Positions 40,101 to 48,865 of a stretch of DNA of 64,000 nucleotides are shown here, piece by piece. How positions within the stretch are numbered: the first letter of the stretch is position 1; every line of letters starts with the position of its first letter. The position numbers were made by a program, and so were the translations under genes. Source of the DNA: Candidatus Parabeggiatoa sp. nov. 2. GTDB lineage: Bacteria > Pseudomonadota > Gammaproteobacteria > Beggiatoales > Beggiatoaceae. The stretch lies in the NCBI GenBank assembly GCA_002085445.1, contig NBMI01000051.1:1-64000 (forward strand). The letters run 5' to 3'. The notes under the pieces were generated by a model. The model was given only the letters and a program-made list of their open reading frames with translations, made no database searches and was not told the origin of the DNA.

Positions 40101-40522
40101 TGAACAGTGATCAGTTCTCAGTTCTCAGTTCTCAGTTCTCAGTGAGAAGTGATCGTTCGAAGTGTAAGTGTTCAGTGTTCAGTGATCAGTTGAGGTTTCA
40201 AAGAACGTTCTCAGTGAACAGATGAAAACTCGTTCCAAGAAATTGTACATAAAAACTTTAGCCGCGGGTAGGTAGTTGGTAATGGGTAATAGAGATTTGG
40301 CTCAAGGGATTCATGAGAAATGACATTCATCACTCATTTATCATTTTTTCTTTGCGAAACCATTGCAATCCTTGGTATCCTTTATGGTTTTTTTTATCAC
40401 CACTGCCAAGGAACTTTTATCAGCTTTGGTAAATAAAGGTGAATAAAATCAATGGCAACTTTGGCCAATAAAATTACCAATTACCAATTACCAATTACCA
40501 CCAAAAGGGGGAAATCTATACC
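40101..40522. repeat. Heptad arrays between dsrB and dsrE
   Basis: From the base after the dsrB stop: AGTTCTC repeated five times (about 40112-40142), then AGTGATC/AGTGTTC variants to 40190. A second array of CAATTAC (about 40476-40500) ends 20 bp before the dsrE ATG, where GGGGGAAA can act as ribosome site. No gene lies in the 422 bp. Confidence 0.9.
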
Positions 40523-40915
40523 ATGAAGTTTGCCATTTTGGTCAACGAAGGCCCGTATCAACATCAAGCCTCTGATTCTGCTTACCAATTTACTAAGGCA
40601 GCTTTGGAAAAAGGACATGAAATTTTTCGTGTCTTTTTTTATCACGATGGTGTCAATAATGCGTCGCGCTTGACAGTGCCACCGCAAGATGATCGCAATA
40701 TTGTCAATCGCTGGTCGGAATTAGCCAAAGAGCATCACCTTGATATGGTGGTGTGTATAGCAGCCGCGCAACGGCGTGGTCTGTTGGATGAGAAAGAAGC
40801 CAAGCGGCATGGCAAAGATGCCAATAACATCGCCGAAGGATTCCGCATTTCAGGTTTGGGCCAACTGATTGAAGCCGGCATACAATCAGAGCGTTTAGTG
40901 GTTTTTGGAGACTGA
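40523..40915 (+). CDS. dsrE: Sulfurtransferase subunit DsrE
   Basis: 130 residues of the DsrE fold (MKFAILVNEGPYQHQASDSA). The active-site cysteine is Cys78 (MVVCIAAAQRRG), the position known from Allochromatium DsrE, where it carries a persulfide. DsrEFH is a cytoplasmic alpha2beta2gamma2 carrier that hands sulfur from the TusA/rhodanese route to DsrC. First gene of a tight EFHC block; dsrF begins 16 bp after its stop. Confidence 0.97.
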   Translation: MKFAILVNEGPYQHQASDSAYQFTKAALEKGHEIFRVFFYHDGVNNASRLTVPPQDDRNIVNRWSELAKEHHLDMVVCIAAAQRRGLLDEKEAKRHGKDANNIAEGFRISGLGQLIEAGIQSERLVVFGD

Positions 40916-40931
40916 CATAAACGGAGGTGAG

Positions 40932-41318
40932 ATGATGGAAGAGCAGGGCGTAATCAAAAAGTTCCTGTATGTCAATCGCAAAGCTCCTTATGGCTCCATC
41001 TATGCGTTAGAGTCATTGGAAGTGGTGCTGATTGGGGCTGCATTTGAGCAGGATATCAGTTTGGCCTTTATTGATGATGGCGTTTATCAACTGAAGAAAA
41101 ATCAACAAACCTCAGTCTCGTCTGGGATAGGGGTAAAGGATTTTTCCAAAACTTACCGCGCCCTTGAGGGTTATGATGTCGAGAAACTCTATGTCGATAA
41201 CAAGTCTATGGAAGAACGCGGACTGACTGTGGACGATCTGATCGTGGATGTTCAATTATTGGACGACGCGCAAATGGCCCAGTTAATGGAACAACAAGAT
41301 GTAGTATTAAGTTTCTAA
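40932..41318 (+). CDS. dsrF: Sulfurtransferase-associated subunit DsrF
   Basis: About 128 residues from ATG 40932 (a second ATG follows at 40935), placed behind GGAGGTG; an in-frame ATG at 40905 overlaps dsrE and has no ribosome site. DsrF fold: KKFLYVNRKAPYGSIYALES, FIDDGVYQLKKNQ, DVEKLYVDNKSMEERGL. It has no cysteine, as expected for DsrF, which is structural in the DsrEFH hexamer. Confidence 0.96.
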   Translation: MMEEQGVIKKFLYVNRKAPYGSIYALESLEVVLIGAAFEQDISLAFIDDGVYQLKKNQQTSVSSGIGVKDFSKTYRALEGYDVEKLYVDNKSMEERGLTVDDLIVDVQLLDDAQMAQLMEQQDVVLSF

Positions 41319-41335
41319 GCGGGGAGAATAGCATA

Positions 41336-41638
41336 ATGTTACATACTGTGAATAAATCGCCGTTTGACAGAAATTCGTTGGAGAGTTGTTTGCGTTTCGC
41401 CCATCAAGGCCACAGCATTTTGTTGTTTGAAGATGGGGTTTATGGCGCACTCAAAGGGACACGCTTTGAAACGCTTCTCACGGAGGCCTTGAAAAGCTAC
41501 AATATTTATGTTTTAGTGCCAGATATCGAAGCGCGAGGCATGAGAACGGATGGTATTATTGAAGGCATCAAACCGACCGATTATGCCGGCTTTGTTGATC
41601 TGGTCGCTCAAACTAAAGCGGTACAGGCTTGGTTGTAA
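41336..41638 (+). CDS. dsrH: Sulfurtransferase subunit DsrH
   Basis: 100 residues, third partner of DsrEFH. A single conserved cysteine, Cys18 (SLESCLRFAHQG), is equivalent to the reactive Cys of DsrH/TusB proteins; ILLFEDGVYGAL and YVLVPDIEARG follow. GGGGAG ribosome site; 17 bp after dsrF. Confidence 0.96.
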   Translation: MLHTVNKSPFDRNSLESCLRFAHQGHSILLFEDGVYGALKGTRFETLLTEALKSYNIYVLVPDIEARGMRTDGIIEGIKPTDYAGFVDLVAQTKAVQAWL

Positions 41639-41732
41639 CCAGGTTTGTGCTTTAGAATAGACAGAACCAAGACATTTTTCTTGAGCCACCCATTACACTT
41701 AATTGAGACAGACGAAAAGGGGACAATACATC

Positions 41733-42065
41733 ATGGCAATTGAAGTCAACGGTAAAACCATTGAGACTGACGAAGAGGGCTATCTCATCAATCTGGCTGA
41801 ATGGAATGAAGACATTGCCAAAATCTTGGCAGCCGAAGATGAACTTTCAATCACTGACAATCACTGGGAAGTGATTAAATTCCTGCGTGATTACTATGAT
41901 GAGTATCAAATCGCACCGGCCGTGCGTGTGCTAACCAAGGCTATCGGCAAGAAATTGGGCCCTGAAAAAGGCAACAGCAAATACCTATATGAATTGTTCC
42001 CTTATGGCCCGGCCAAACAGGCTTGCCGTTATGCTGGTCTTCCAAAACCGACCGGCTGCGTCTAA
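41733..42065 (+). CDS. dsrC: DsrC sulfur-carrier protein
   Basis: 110 residues from ATG 41733 (AAAAGGGGAC ribosome site; an upstream in-frame start at 41703 would add ten unconserved residues). The flexible C-terminal arm KQACRYAGLPKPTGCV holds both redox cysteines, Cys98 and the penultimate Cys109, the arrangement of true DsrC rather than TusE-like relatives. It shuttles sulfur as a persulfide or trisulfide between DsrEFH, DsrAB and DsrMKJOP. Last gene of the EFHC block, followed by repeats and a GC-rich hairpin. Confidence 0.98.
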   Translation: MAIEVNGKTIETDEEGYLINLAEWNEDIAKILAAEDELSITDNHWEVIKFLRDYYDEYQIAPAVRVLTKAIGKKLGPEKGNSKYLYELFPYGPAKQACRYAGLPKPTGCV

Positions 42066-42518
42066 AAACGAAACCATCCCTTGCCTTTCAGTGAGAAGTG
42101 ATCGTTCACTGTGATCACTGTTCACTGAGAAGGAATTCCCTCTTGAGAGTATAGGTATTGGTAAGCTTTGCTGACGTGAAAGCCTTGGCTTATGATCTCA
42201 GGTTTAGTGTTTGACCGAAAATTCTTTTTTAGCACCGGCTTAGTTACTCCCCCCGTAGGCTTTTGGGGGGAGGCTAGGAGAAATTTTCCGTCAGGCACAA
42301 CTTAAGTGTTTGAAATATAAAGAAGCTTCAACAGTTCAGTGATCACTGAAAACAGGCACAACTTAAGAATTTTATTTATAAAGATGATCACTGAACACTG
42401 AAAACAGGCACAACATAAGAATTTTATTTATAAAGAAGCTTCAACTGTTCACTGATCACTGTTCACTGAACACTGTTCACTGAACACTGTTCACTGAACA
42501 CTGAAAAAGGATGTACTT
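42066..42518. repeat. Repeat spacer between dsrC and dsrM with heptads at the dsrM start
   Basis: CTCCCCCC/GGGGGGAG (about 42246-42275) forms a GC stem that may end the EFHC transcript. Then three ~60-bp units share AGGCACAACTTAAG, AATTTTATTTATAAAGA and a heptad end. Finally heptads (TTCACTG, AACACTG, ATCACTG) run from about 42441 to 42505, ending 14 bp before the dsrM ATG with AAAGGATG between. TGTTCACTGAACA inside the run is a perfect palindrome. Confidence 0.9.
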
Positions 42519-43268
42519 ATGGGATTTTGGACGGCGTTTTACGCCATTTTATTCTATATAGCAACCCTGATTTTCGTGGGTGGATTGGCTTATAAAATCT
42601 ACCAATACGCTACCACGCCGGCGCCTTTTTCCGTACCCACCATGCCCGCTCCCTTAACGACCGGGGGTGTTATCCTGCGTGTTCTGAGCGAAGTCATCTT
42701 ATTCAAAAGCTTGTTTCGTTCCAACAAATGGATTTGGTTGTTCGGGATGCTGTTTCATGGAGCGTTGTGGGTCGTACTGTTTCGCCATCTACGCTATTTC
42801 GTAGCAGAGCCAGGGGCTTTGATTGTTCTGATACAACCCTTTGGCAAATATGGCAGTTTTGTTATGTTTTTTGGACTGCTTGGTTTGCTGGTACGACGTA
42901 TCGTTGTTGAACGGATTCGCTATATCAGTAGTCCTTCCGACTATTTAATGCTGATTTTGTTGCTGGTGATTGGTGGCAGTGGGACGATGATGAGCTTTGT
43001 CACGCACACTGATATTGTCCAGTTTAAAGCTTTCATGTTGGGCGTGATGTATTTTGACTGGCAACGTATTCCCACAGATGGCATATTATTGCTGCATCTC
43101 GCTTCAGTCATACTGTTGATGATTATTTTTCCGTTTAGCAAATTGCTGCATGCCCCGGGTGTGTTTTTTAGTCCTAGTCGCAACCAAGTCGATAATGCGC
43201 GGGAAAAACGCCACGTTGCTCCGTGGGCCATTGAAAAATTTGAAACTCCACCCCCGGTAGTGGATTAA
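42519..43268 (+). CDS. dsrM: DsrM, membrane cytochrome b of the DsrMKJOP complex
   Basis: 249 residues of a NarI-like cytochrome b with five to six membrane helices (first: FWTAFYAILFYIATLIFVGG). Membrane His candidates for heme b lie in GMLFHGALWVVLFRHLRYF and in LLLHLASVILL. It exchanges electrons between quinone and DsrK. GAAAAAGGA precedes the ATG. The stop overlaps the ribosome site of dsrK (TAAGGAGG), so the two are translationally linked. Confidence 0.96.
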   Translation: MGFWTAFYAILFYIATLIFVGGLAYKIYQYATTPAPFSVPTMPAPLTTGGVILRVLSEVILFKSLFRSNKWIWLFGMLFHGALWVVLFRHLRYFVAEPGALIVLIQPFGKYGSFVMFFGLLGLLVRRIVVERIRYISSPSDYLMLILLLVIGGSGTMMSFVTHTDIVQFKAFMLGVMYFDWQRIPTDGILLLHLASVILLMIIFPFSKLLHAPGVFFSPSRNQVDNAREKRHVAPWAIEKFETPPPVVD

Positions 43269-43277
43269 GGAGGGTCT

Positions 43278-44780
43278 ATGGCTGCTAAAGCAAAATTTGA
43301 AACCCCCGCATTCAGACCCTATCCGGTCATACCGATTCTTAAAGCCGATGTGATGAAGGGGGATGGCCCCTTTGTCGCAAAGCCCCAGATGCAAGAGGCA
43401 TTAGGTTATCCGGGGGAGTTGATAGACAATTGGCATGAAGTCGCCATTTCCAAAATGGGCGAATTGCTGAAAAAATATCGCTCACTAAGAGTCTATCTGG
43501 ATGCTTGTGTGAAGTGCGGAGCCTGTACGGATAAGTGCCATTATATGATAGGCACTCACGATCCAAAAAATATGCCAGTGGCTCGGCAAGATTTGTTACG
43601 GCAAGTGTATCGCCGTTATTTTACGTTGGCCGGTAAATGGTTTCCCAAATTAGTGGGGGCCAAAGACCTGACTAAAGAGGTGCTTGATGATTGGTATAAC
43701 TACTATCATCAGTGTTCGCAATGCCGCCGCTGTTCAGTGTTTTGTCCTTATGGGATAGACACGGCCGATATTTCTATGGCAGCCCGCGAAATTTTGGGCA
43801 CGGTGGGTAAAGGCCAGAAATACTGTAATGAAATCATCGCCAAAGTCTACAAAATTGGTAACAATTTAGGGTTACCGGAACCGGCGTTGCGTGATACTTT
43901 AGATGGTTTGGAAGAAGATATTAAGGATGAGACGGGCGTGGATGTGCGCTTACCCTTGGATGAGGAAGGCGCGGAGGTATTGGTAGTCACGCCCTCGGCT
44001 GACTTTTTTGCCGAACCTCATATTGATGGTTTAATCGGGTATGCGAAAGTCTTTCACCAAGCTGGTGTCTCTTGGACGCTCAGTTCTCACGCTTCCGAAG
44101 CCGCTAATTTTAGCATGTTTATCGGTAGTTATGAAAACATGCACCGCGTCGCTTTGCGTATCCGCGAGGCCGCGATCAATCTCAAAGTCAAGCGAATCAT
44201 CTTTGGCGAATGTGGACATGCGTGGCGCGTGGCTTATAGCTTTTTAAATACCTTAGTGGGGCCCTTTGATTTTCTTGATCAGCGCTATCCCATACCACAA
44301 CATATCTGTGAATTCACTTATGATTTGATTCAAAAAGGCGCGTTAAAACTGGATAAATCGGCCAATGATCATCACCGTGTGACTTTCCATGATTCCTGTA
44401 ATGTGGCACGGGCTTCCCGGATGGGCAATATCCCGGGCGGACAATTTATCATTCCTCGTGAGATTATCAAGGCAAGCTGTAATTATTATTACGATATGCC
44501 GGCCGACACTATTCACGATCAAACTTACTGTTGTGGTGGCGGCGGCGGATTATTAACAGATGATCTCATCGAATTGCGAGTGAAAGGCGCGTTACCGCGC
44601 ATGGAAGCTTTAAAACATGTGGTTGATAATTATGGTGTGACTCACATGGCAGCTATTTGTGCCATTTGCAAAACCCAGTTTAGCAAAGTGCTGCCCTATT
44701 ATGGCTTTGAAATGGATCAAATTGTCAGCGTTCATCAATTGGTCAGCAATGCGATTGTATTAAGTCGTGATGAATTTTAA
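43278..44780 (+). CDS. dsrK: DsrK, catalytic iron-sulfur subunit (HdrD-like)
   Basis: 500 residues. Two [4Fe-4S] sites: Cys77, 80, 83, 87 (ACVKCGACTDKC) and Cys146, 149, 152, 156 (CSQCRRCSVFC). The C-terminal half has CCG-type motifs of HdrD/GlpC proteins: FGECGHAWRVA, DQTYCCGGGGG and AAICAICKTQF, which form the special cluster acting on the DsrC disulfide or trisulfide. Cytoplasmic face of DsrMKJOP. Intact. The next dsr gene is 420 bp away. Confidence 0.97.
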   Translation: MAAKAKFETPAFRPYPVIPILKADVMKGDGPFVAKPQMQEALGYPGELIDNWHEVAISKMGELLKKYRSLRVYLDACVKCGACTDKCHYMIGTHDPKNMPVARQDLLRQVYRRYFTLAGKWFPKLVGAKDLTKEVLDDWYNYYHQCSQCRRCSVFCPYGIDTADISMAAREILGTVGKGQKYCNEIIAKVYKIGNNLGLPEPALRDTLDGLEEDIKDETGVDVRLPLDEEGAEVLVVTPSADFFAEPHIDGLIGYAKVFHQAGVSWTLSSHASEAANFSMFIGSYENMHRVALRIREAAINLKVKRIIFGECGHAWRVAYSFLNTLVGPFDFLDQRYPIPQHICEFTYDLIQKGALKLDKSANDHHRVTFHDSCNVARASRMGNIPGGQFIIPREIIKASCNYYYDMPADTIHDQTYCCGGGGGLLTDDLIELRVKGALPRMEALKHVVDNYGVTHMAAICAICKTQFSKVLPYYGFEMDQIVSVHQLVSNAIVLSRDEF

Positions 44781-45200
44781 AAGTCATTTTCTCTACAGGG
44801 TCTTATTCCCTAAAATAGTCTCTGTAAAGGTAGTGATGCCTGATTCCAAATCCTTAGTTTTTATTATAAAATAACGTTTTGGGAGCCAAAATCACGACTT
44901 GATTCACCTTCGTTACCGCTTTGGACTCCAAGATCACTACCTCATTTACTAACGACTCATTTTTTTTTTTAGCTTTTTTAGCACGTTGTAAAGGTAGTGA
45001 TGCCGGAGTCCTTCCTTACCTGTTTGGACTTCAAATAAAGTTTTGAAGTCCAAAATAACGACTTTATTCACCAAAGCGTCAGCGTAGGACAGAAAGATCA
45101 CCACTTGTTTAGGACAGCTAAATGTGAGGGAATATCTGAACTTTTAAAACAATGAATAAACAGATCACTGATATCTGATAACTGAAAAAACGGAGGCAAT
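44781..45200. repeat. Two related ~150-bp units between dsrK and dsrL
   Basis: Units from about 44824 and 44986 share GTAAAGGTAGTGATGCC at the left, an internal GGAGCCAAAATCACGACTT / AGTCCAAAATAACGACTT word, and an opposed GATCACTACC/GATCACCACT at the right, so each can fold end to end. A heptad-like run (ATCACTG ATATCTG ATAACTG, about 45165-45185) ends 16 bp before the dsrL ATG with GGAGG between. Confidence 0.8.
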
Positions 45201-47183
45201 ATGCGGGCCCAAAACGTCACAGCAGAAACGAAAGCACTCACTTTCCGCAAATTTAAAGACGGCGATGAAAAACACGTCGCGTGGAAAAATCAGATTTTCC
45301 AAGCCAGTTGGACCCACAAATGTCCCACTTATGTCCACCGCACCCCGCCCTGTCAAGGGAGTTGTCCATCCGGTGAAGAGATACGTGGGTGGTTAGGCAT
45401 TGTACGCGGTATGGAAAAGCCACCCAAAGGTATGGATTGGCAAGAATATGCGTTTCAGCGCTCTACCAATGCGAACCCATTTCCCTCAGTGATGGGGCGC
45501 GTTTGTCCGGCCCCGTGTCAAACCGGGTGCAATCGCAATATGGTTGAGGATTTTGTGGGGATTAATGCCGTTGAACAATTCATTGGCGATACGGCCCTAG
45601 AGAAAGGCTATAAGTTAGTGCCTCCGGGTGAAGATACCGGTAAAAAAGTCGCCATTATTGGCGGTGGGCCAGCGGGTTTATCCGCAGCCTATCAACTTCG
45701 CCGTCGTGGACATGGCTGTACCGTGTTTGATGATCATGCTGAATTAGGTGGCATGATGATGTATGGCATCCCCGGCTATCGTACTCCCCGTGACATGCTC
45801 GCTGGTGAAATCAAGCGTATTATTGACATGGGCGTTTCGTTGCGTCTAAACACTTATGTAGGCAAAGATGTCAGCATTGAGGAATTAGAGAAAGAATTTG
45901 ATGCCATCTTGTGGGCTATTGGTTGTAAATATGGACGTGCATTGCCGGTGCCCGGTGCATATGCCCCCAATTGTGTGTCTGGCGTGGATTTTCTGAGTGA
46001 ATTTAACCAAAAACAAAAGCATTTTGTACCCAAGCGCGTGGTTGTCGTCGGTGGTGGTGACACCTCTATCGACGTGGCTTCAGTCGCACGACGCTTAGGT
46101 TATAATTCTGTGCCCGAAGACCAAGTCAAGGATATGGGACATGATAATGCGGCTGATGGTTCGCAAATCGGCTATGTGGCACATGATGTCGCCGAACTGG
46201 GTGTACGCGAAGGCGCCGAAGTCACGCTGACTTCATTGTTCCCGATTGAAAACATGACCGCGGCGGAACATGAAGTCCAAGATGCTTTGCGCGAAGGTGT
46301 GGATATTCAAGGCGGTGTCATGCCAGTCGAAGTGATTTTGAATGATGAAGGGCTTGCCACCGGTCTCAAAATGGCTAAATGCAGCCTAGACAAAAAAGGC
46401 ATTCCTTCGCTCATCGACGGCACGGAATATGTGATTTCTGCCGACATCATCGTCTCCGCCATTGGGCAATATGGTAATTTAGAAGGTTTAGATGAACTGA
46501 ACAACGGGCGCGGCTTTATTGATGCCGATCCTTATTACCAAGTCAAAGGTCGTCAGGGTCATTTTGTGGCGGGAGATATTGTTAGACCACATCTGTTGAC
46601 GACGGCGATTGGTCAAGGTGCGATTGCTGCTGATACGATTGACCGCTATATGCAAGCAACGGAATTAAAAAAACGGCCTAAAGTGGACGTGCATCATTTT
46701 AATTTATTAGCTAAACTGAATGAAGCCGATCTCGCGCCAGAAGAATTCCTCATTGAAGAAGGCAGCGATATGCGCGGCACTTCTTCATCCGATTATGCTG
46801 TGCATAATTATGAAGATCGGTCGGCCTTTGAAGTCATTCCATACGATGTGTTGTTCCTTGGTCATTTTCCGTATACGGCCCGCAACCTCCGCAAAGACAT
46901 ACCCGTCACGGCGGATGAGGTGTTAGGACACTTTGGGGAACGCATGAAAGGCTTGAGTACGGAAAATGCCCAAACCGAAGCCAAGCGTTGCATGAGTTGC
47001 GGTATGTGTTTCGAGTGCGATAACTGCGTGTTATACTGCCCACAAGATGCGGTGAAGCGCACCCCGAAAAAAGAGACAACCACGGGGCGGTATGTATATA
47101 CTGACTACAATCGTTGTATCGGTTGCCACATTTGTGCGGAGGTTTGTCCGACGGGCTATATCAATATGGGACTTGGTGAGTAA
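45201..47183 (+). CDS. dsrL: DsrL, NAD(P)H-linked iron-sulfur flavoprotein partner of DsrAB
   Basis: 660 residues, glutamate-synthase beta-subunit-like. N-terminal cluster region: TPPCQGSCPSGEEIRGWLG and CPAPCQTGCNR. FAD site IIGGGPAGLSAAYQLRRRG (near 152). NAD(P) site VVVGGGDTSIDVASVARRLG (near 280). A C-terminal ferredoxin domain has two four-Cys sets (CMSCGMCFECDNC, CIGCHICAEVCP). In sulfur oxidisers DsrL accepts electrons from DsrAB sulfur oxidation and passes them to NAD(P)+. AAACGGAGG ribosome site. It stands as a single-gene block with repeats on both sides. Confidence 0.97.
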   Translation: MRAQNVTAETKALTFRKFKDGDEKHVAWKNQIFQASWTHKCPTYVHRTPPCQGSCPSGEEIRGWLGIVRGMEKPPKGMDWQEYAFQRSTNANPFPSVMGRVCPAPCQTGCNRNMVEDFVGINAVEQFIGDTALEKGYKLVPPGEDTGKKVAIIGGGPAGLSAAYQLRRRGHGCTVFDDHAELGGMMMYGIPGYRTPRDMLAGEIKRIIDMGVSLRLNTYVGKDVSIEELEKEFDAILWAIGCKYGRALPVPGAYAPNCVSGVDFLSEFNQKQKHFVPKRVVVVGGGDTSIDVASVARRLGYNSVPEDQVKDMGHDNAADGSQIGYVAHDVAELGVREGAEVTLTSLFPIENMTAAEHEVQDALREGVDIQGGVMPVEVILNDEGLATGLKMAKCSLDKKGIPSLIDGTEYVISADIIVSAIGQYGNLEGLDELNNGRGFIDADPYYQVKGRQGHFVAGDIVRPHLLTTAIGQGAIAADTIDRYMQATELKKRPKVDVHHFNLLAKLNEADLAPEEFLIEEGSDMRGTSSSDYAVHNYEDRSAFEVIPYDVLFLGHFPYTARNLRKDIPVTADEVLGHFGERMKGLSTENAQTEAKRCMSCGMCFECDNCVLYCPQDAVKRTPKKETTTGRYVYTDYNRCIGCHICAEVCPTGYINMGLGE

Positions 47184-48096
47184 AACTCAGTGACGAGTGA
47201 TCAGTTTTCTGTGATCAGTTCTTCGAGAGATTTGTGTACAAGGGTTCACTTATAGTAAACCATTCATTAACACATACTCAAAAATAATTCATTTGCCCCA
47301 GGTTTTTCTTATTTCGAATCCTTATGATTTTTCATTAAGCGGCAAGTAGGGGAGTACAAAAAGACGGGTCAAACTTGAGACTGACAACTCTTAAAATTTG
47401 CGTTTCCCCAAGCAAATAAGGATTGTACAAAGCGGCTAAAGAAACATTCAAAATGTCTCTTTGGCCTTTGGTAGATTCACCCTATCGATGGAGTGCTATT
47501 GTTAACTTTTGTAAATCGTCTAAATGAATCGGTTTAATAATCATACCGTCAATAAAAATATCAATATTTGTAGACATGTCGGTTTGTTATATACTTAGCA
47601 CCGTTACAAACTTCGTATCAAGCGAAGCGAGCTTCGCTCTCTTTAAGTTTGACACCACCCCCTGAAAGTTTTTTTTGAATTATGATCACTGATTGTAAGC
47701 CTGATCTTGTAAGCCGTCCAAACCAAAAGGAATGGACTTTTTGAAAAAAGAGTTGTACATTAAGTGTTATACTTTATATTAGCTATAATATTTGCCATAA
47801 ATTAAACTGCCCCTCACCACTCCCTTTACCCGAACCTTGAATCACCCTTTTCGGGAGAGAGTCCCCTTTGATGGGGCTCACTATGACCCATAAGTCAGTA
47901 TCTTATTGAAAATTATTAATTTTTCATTTTTTTGTAGACGGGTTAATGATTCACTCACTTGGCACTTAAGTGATTGTTCTCATTAATAATTAATTATTAA
48001 TTTCTCCAACTTGTGGGTAACAGCAAGTGTTCATTTTTCATTTTTCATTTTTCATTTCGATGGGGGGAGGTGTGAATTAGGGATGTCAAATTTAAT
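47184..48096. other. 0.9-kb spacer between dsrL and dsrJ
   Basis: No gene. AGTGATCAG-type words (47190-47222) are followed by the miniature element copy d (47242-47532), a TAGACATGTC near-palindrome (47571), GC-rich opposed CCCTTT/AAAGGG words (about 47820-47880), an ATTAATAATTAATTATTAAT run (about 47978-48002) and a CATTTTT heptad array (about 48030-48055) 40-65 bp before dsrJ. Confidence 0.75.
47242..47532 (+). mobile_element. ~300-bp miniature element, copy d, inside the dsr locus
   Basis: Begins GGGTTCACTTATAGTAAACC and ends TAAATGAATCGG followed by TTTA. TAAACC-ATTCATT at the left pairs with AATGAATCGGTTTA at the right, giving about 14-bp imperfect terminal inverted repeats. Closest relative is copy b. 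No coding capacity. Confidence 0.8.
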
Positions 48097-48513
48097 ATGA
48101 AAGTACGTTTAAAACTAAGCACGTTAGGAAAGCTTGGCATCGGACTACTGTTAAGCCTAGCCGTCAGTGCCGCTGAACCGACAAGCAGTGGGCGTGTGCC
48201 TATACCAAAACCGCCCAAAGCCAAAGAACCGTTTTCTGCCGAGCAGCCATGTGTCGAGCCAATTGATGATATACGCCGCAATCATGGTCACTATCTCAAA
48301 CATCATCGTGATGACACCGTGCATAGCGGCGTGCGTACCACCAAACATAGTCTGGAGGCGTGCATTAACTGTCATGTCACTAAAGACGCGGCGGGTAATT
48401 ACCCAAGTATCAAAACGGGGGAGCATTTCTGTCGTAGTTGTCATATCTACGCGGCTGTTACCATTGATTGTTTCCAATGTCATGCCAGTCGTTCTAACGA
48501 ACCGTCTCAGTAG
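48097..48513 (+). CDS. dsrJ: DsrJ, periplasmic triheme cytochrome c
   Basis: 138 residues. An N-terminal membrane anchor or signal (LGKLGIGLLLSLAVSAA) is followed by three CXXCH sites at Cys89, Cys112 and Cys125, plus Cys52 in EQPCVEP, the conserved residue thought to ligate one heme with His/Cys coordination. RRNHGHYLKHHRDDTVHSG is family-typical. It is the periplasmic redox unit of DsrMKJOP. No consensus ribosome site close to the ATG (GGGGGGAGG is about 30 bp upstream). The locus normally continues with dsrO, but here 3.5 kb intervene. Confidence 0.96.
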   Translation: MKVRLKLSTLGKLGIGLLLSLAVSAAEPTSSGRVPIPKPPKAKEPFSAEQPCVEPIDDIRRNHGHYLKHHRDDTVHSGVRTTKHSLEACINCHVTKDAAGNYPSIKTGEHFCRSCHIYAAVTIDCFQCHASRSNEPSQ

Positions 48514-48865
48514 GTGTCATTAGTTAAAGTTGGACACCGCCAGACAATTTTTTTTCTCATTCCCACTCGTCAAATCAGTGCCATTAAGTTAATATATTCA
48601 GTTCAATGTTATTTCATGAACGTGGACAGTCAGGGAGAACCTGGAGTACAAGGCTTGCCTTGTACTTTGACACGGATTTTACTTGCACTTCTCTTGATTT
48701 ACTTTTAACATAATAAGGGCACTCACTTTTGGCGAGGGAATGGAAATCAAATCAATCCCCGCACACTTAAAAGGTAAACCTTGCACTCCTTATTAATGGC
48801 AACAAGGTAAACCTTGCATAATGAGTCGTAAAATCCGCGTAAGTAAGTACTGTTTGGAGAACATA
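48514..48865. other. Spacer after dsrJ with GGTAAACCTTGC repeats
   Basis: No credible gene; a 64-codon frame at 48514-48708 lacks a ribosome site and family features. An ACAAGGCTTGCCTTGT palindrome lies at about 48649-48664. Two copies of AAGGTAAACCTTGCA are at about 48771 and 48805, just upstream of the next gene. Confidence 0.55.

Noticed and set aside
48514-48708. 64-codon frame directly after dsrJ
   Set aside because: It lacks a ribosome site, overlaps a palindrome and shows no protein-like motif.
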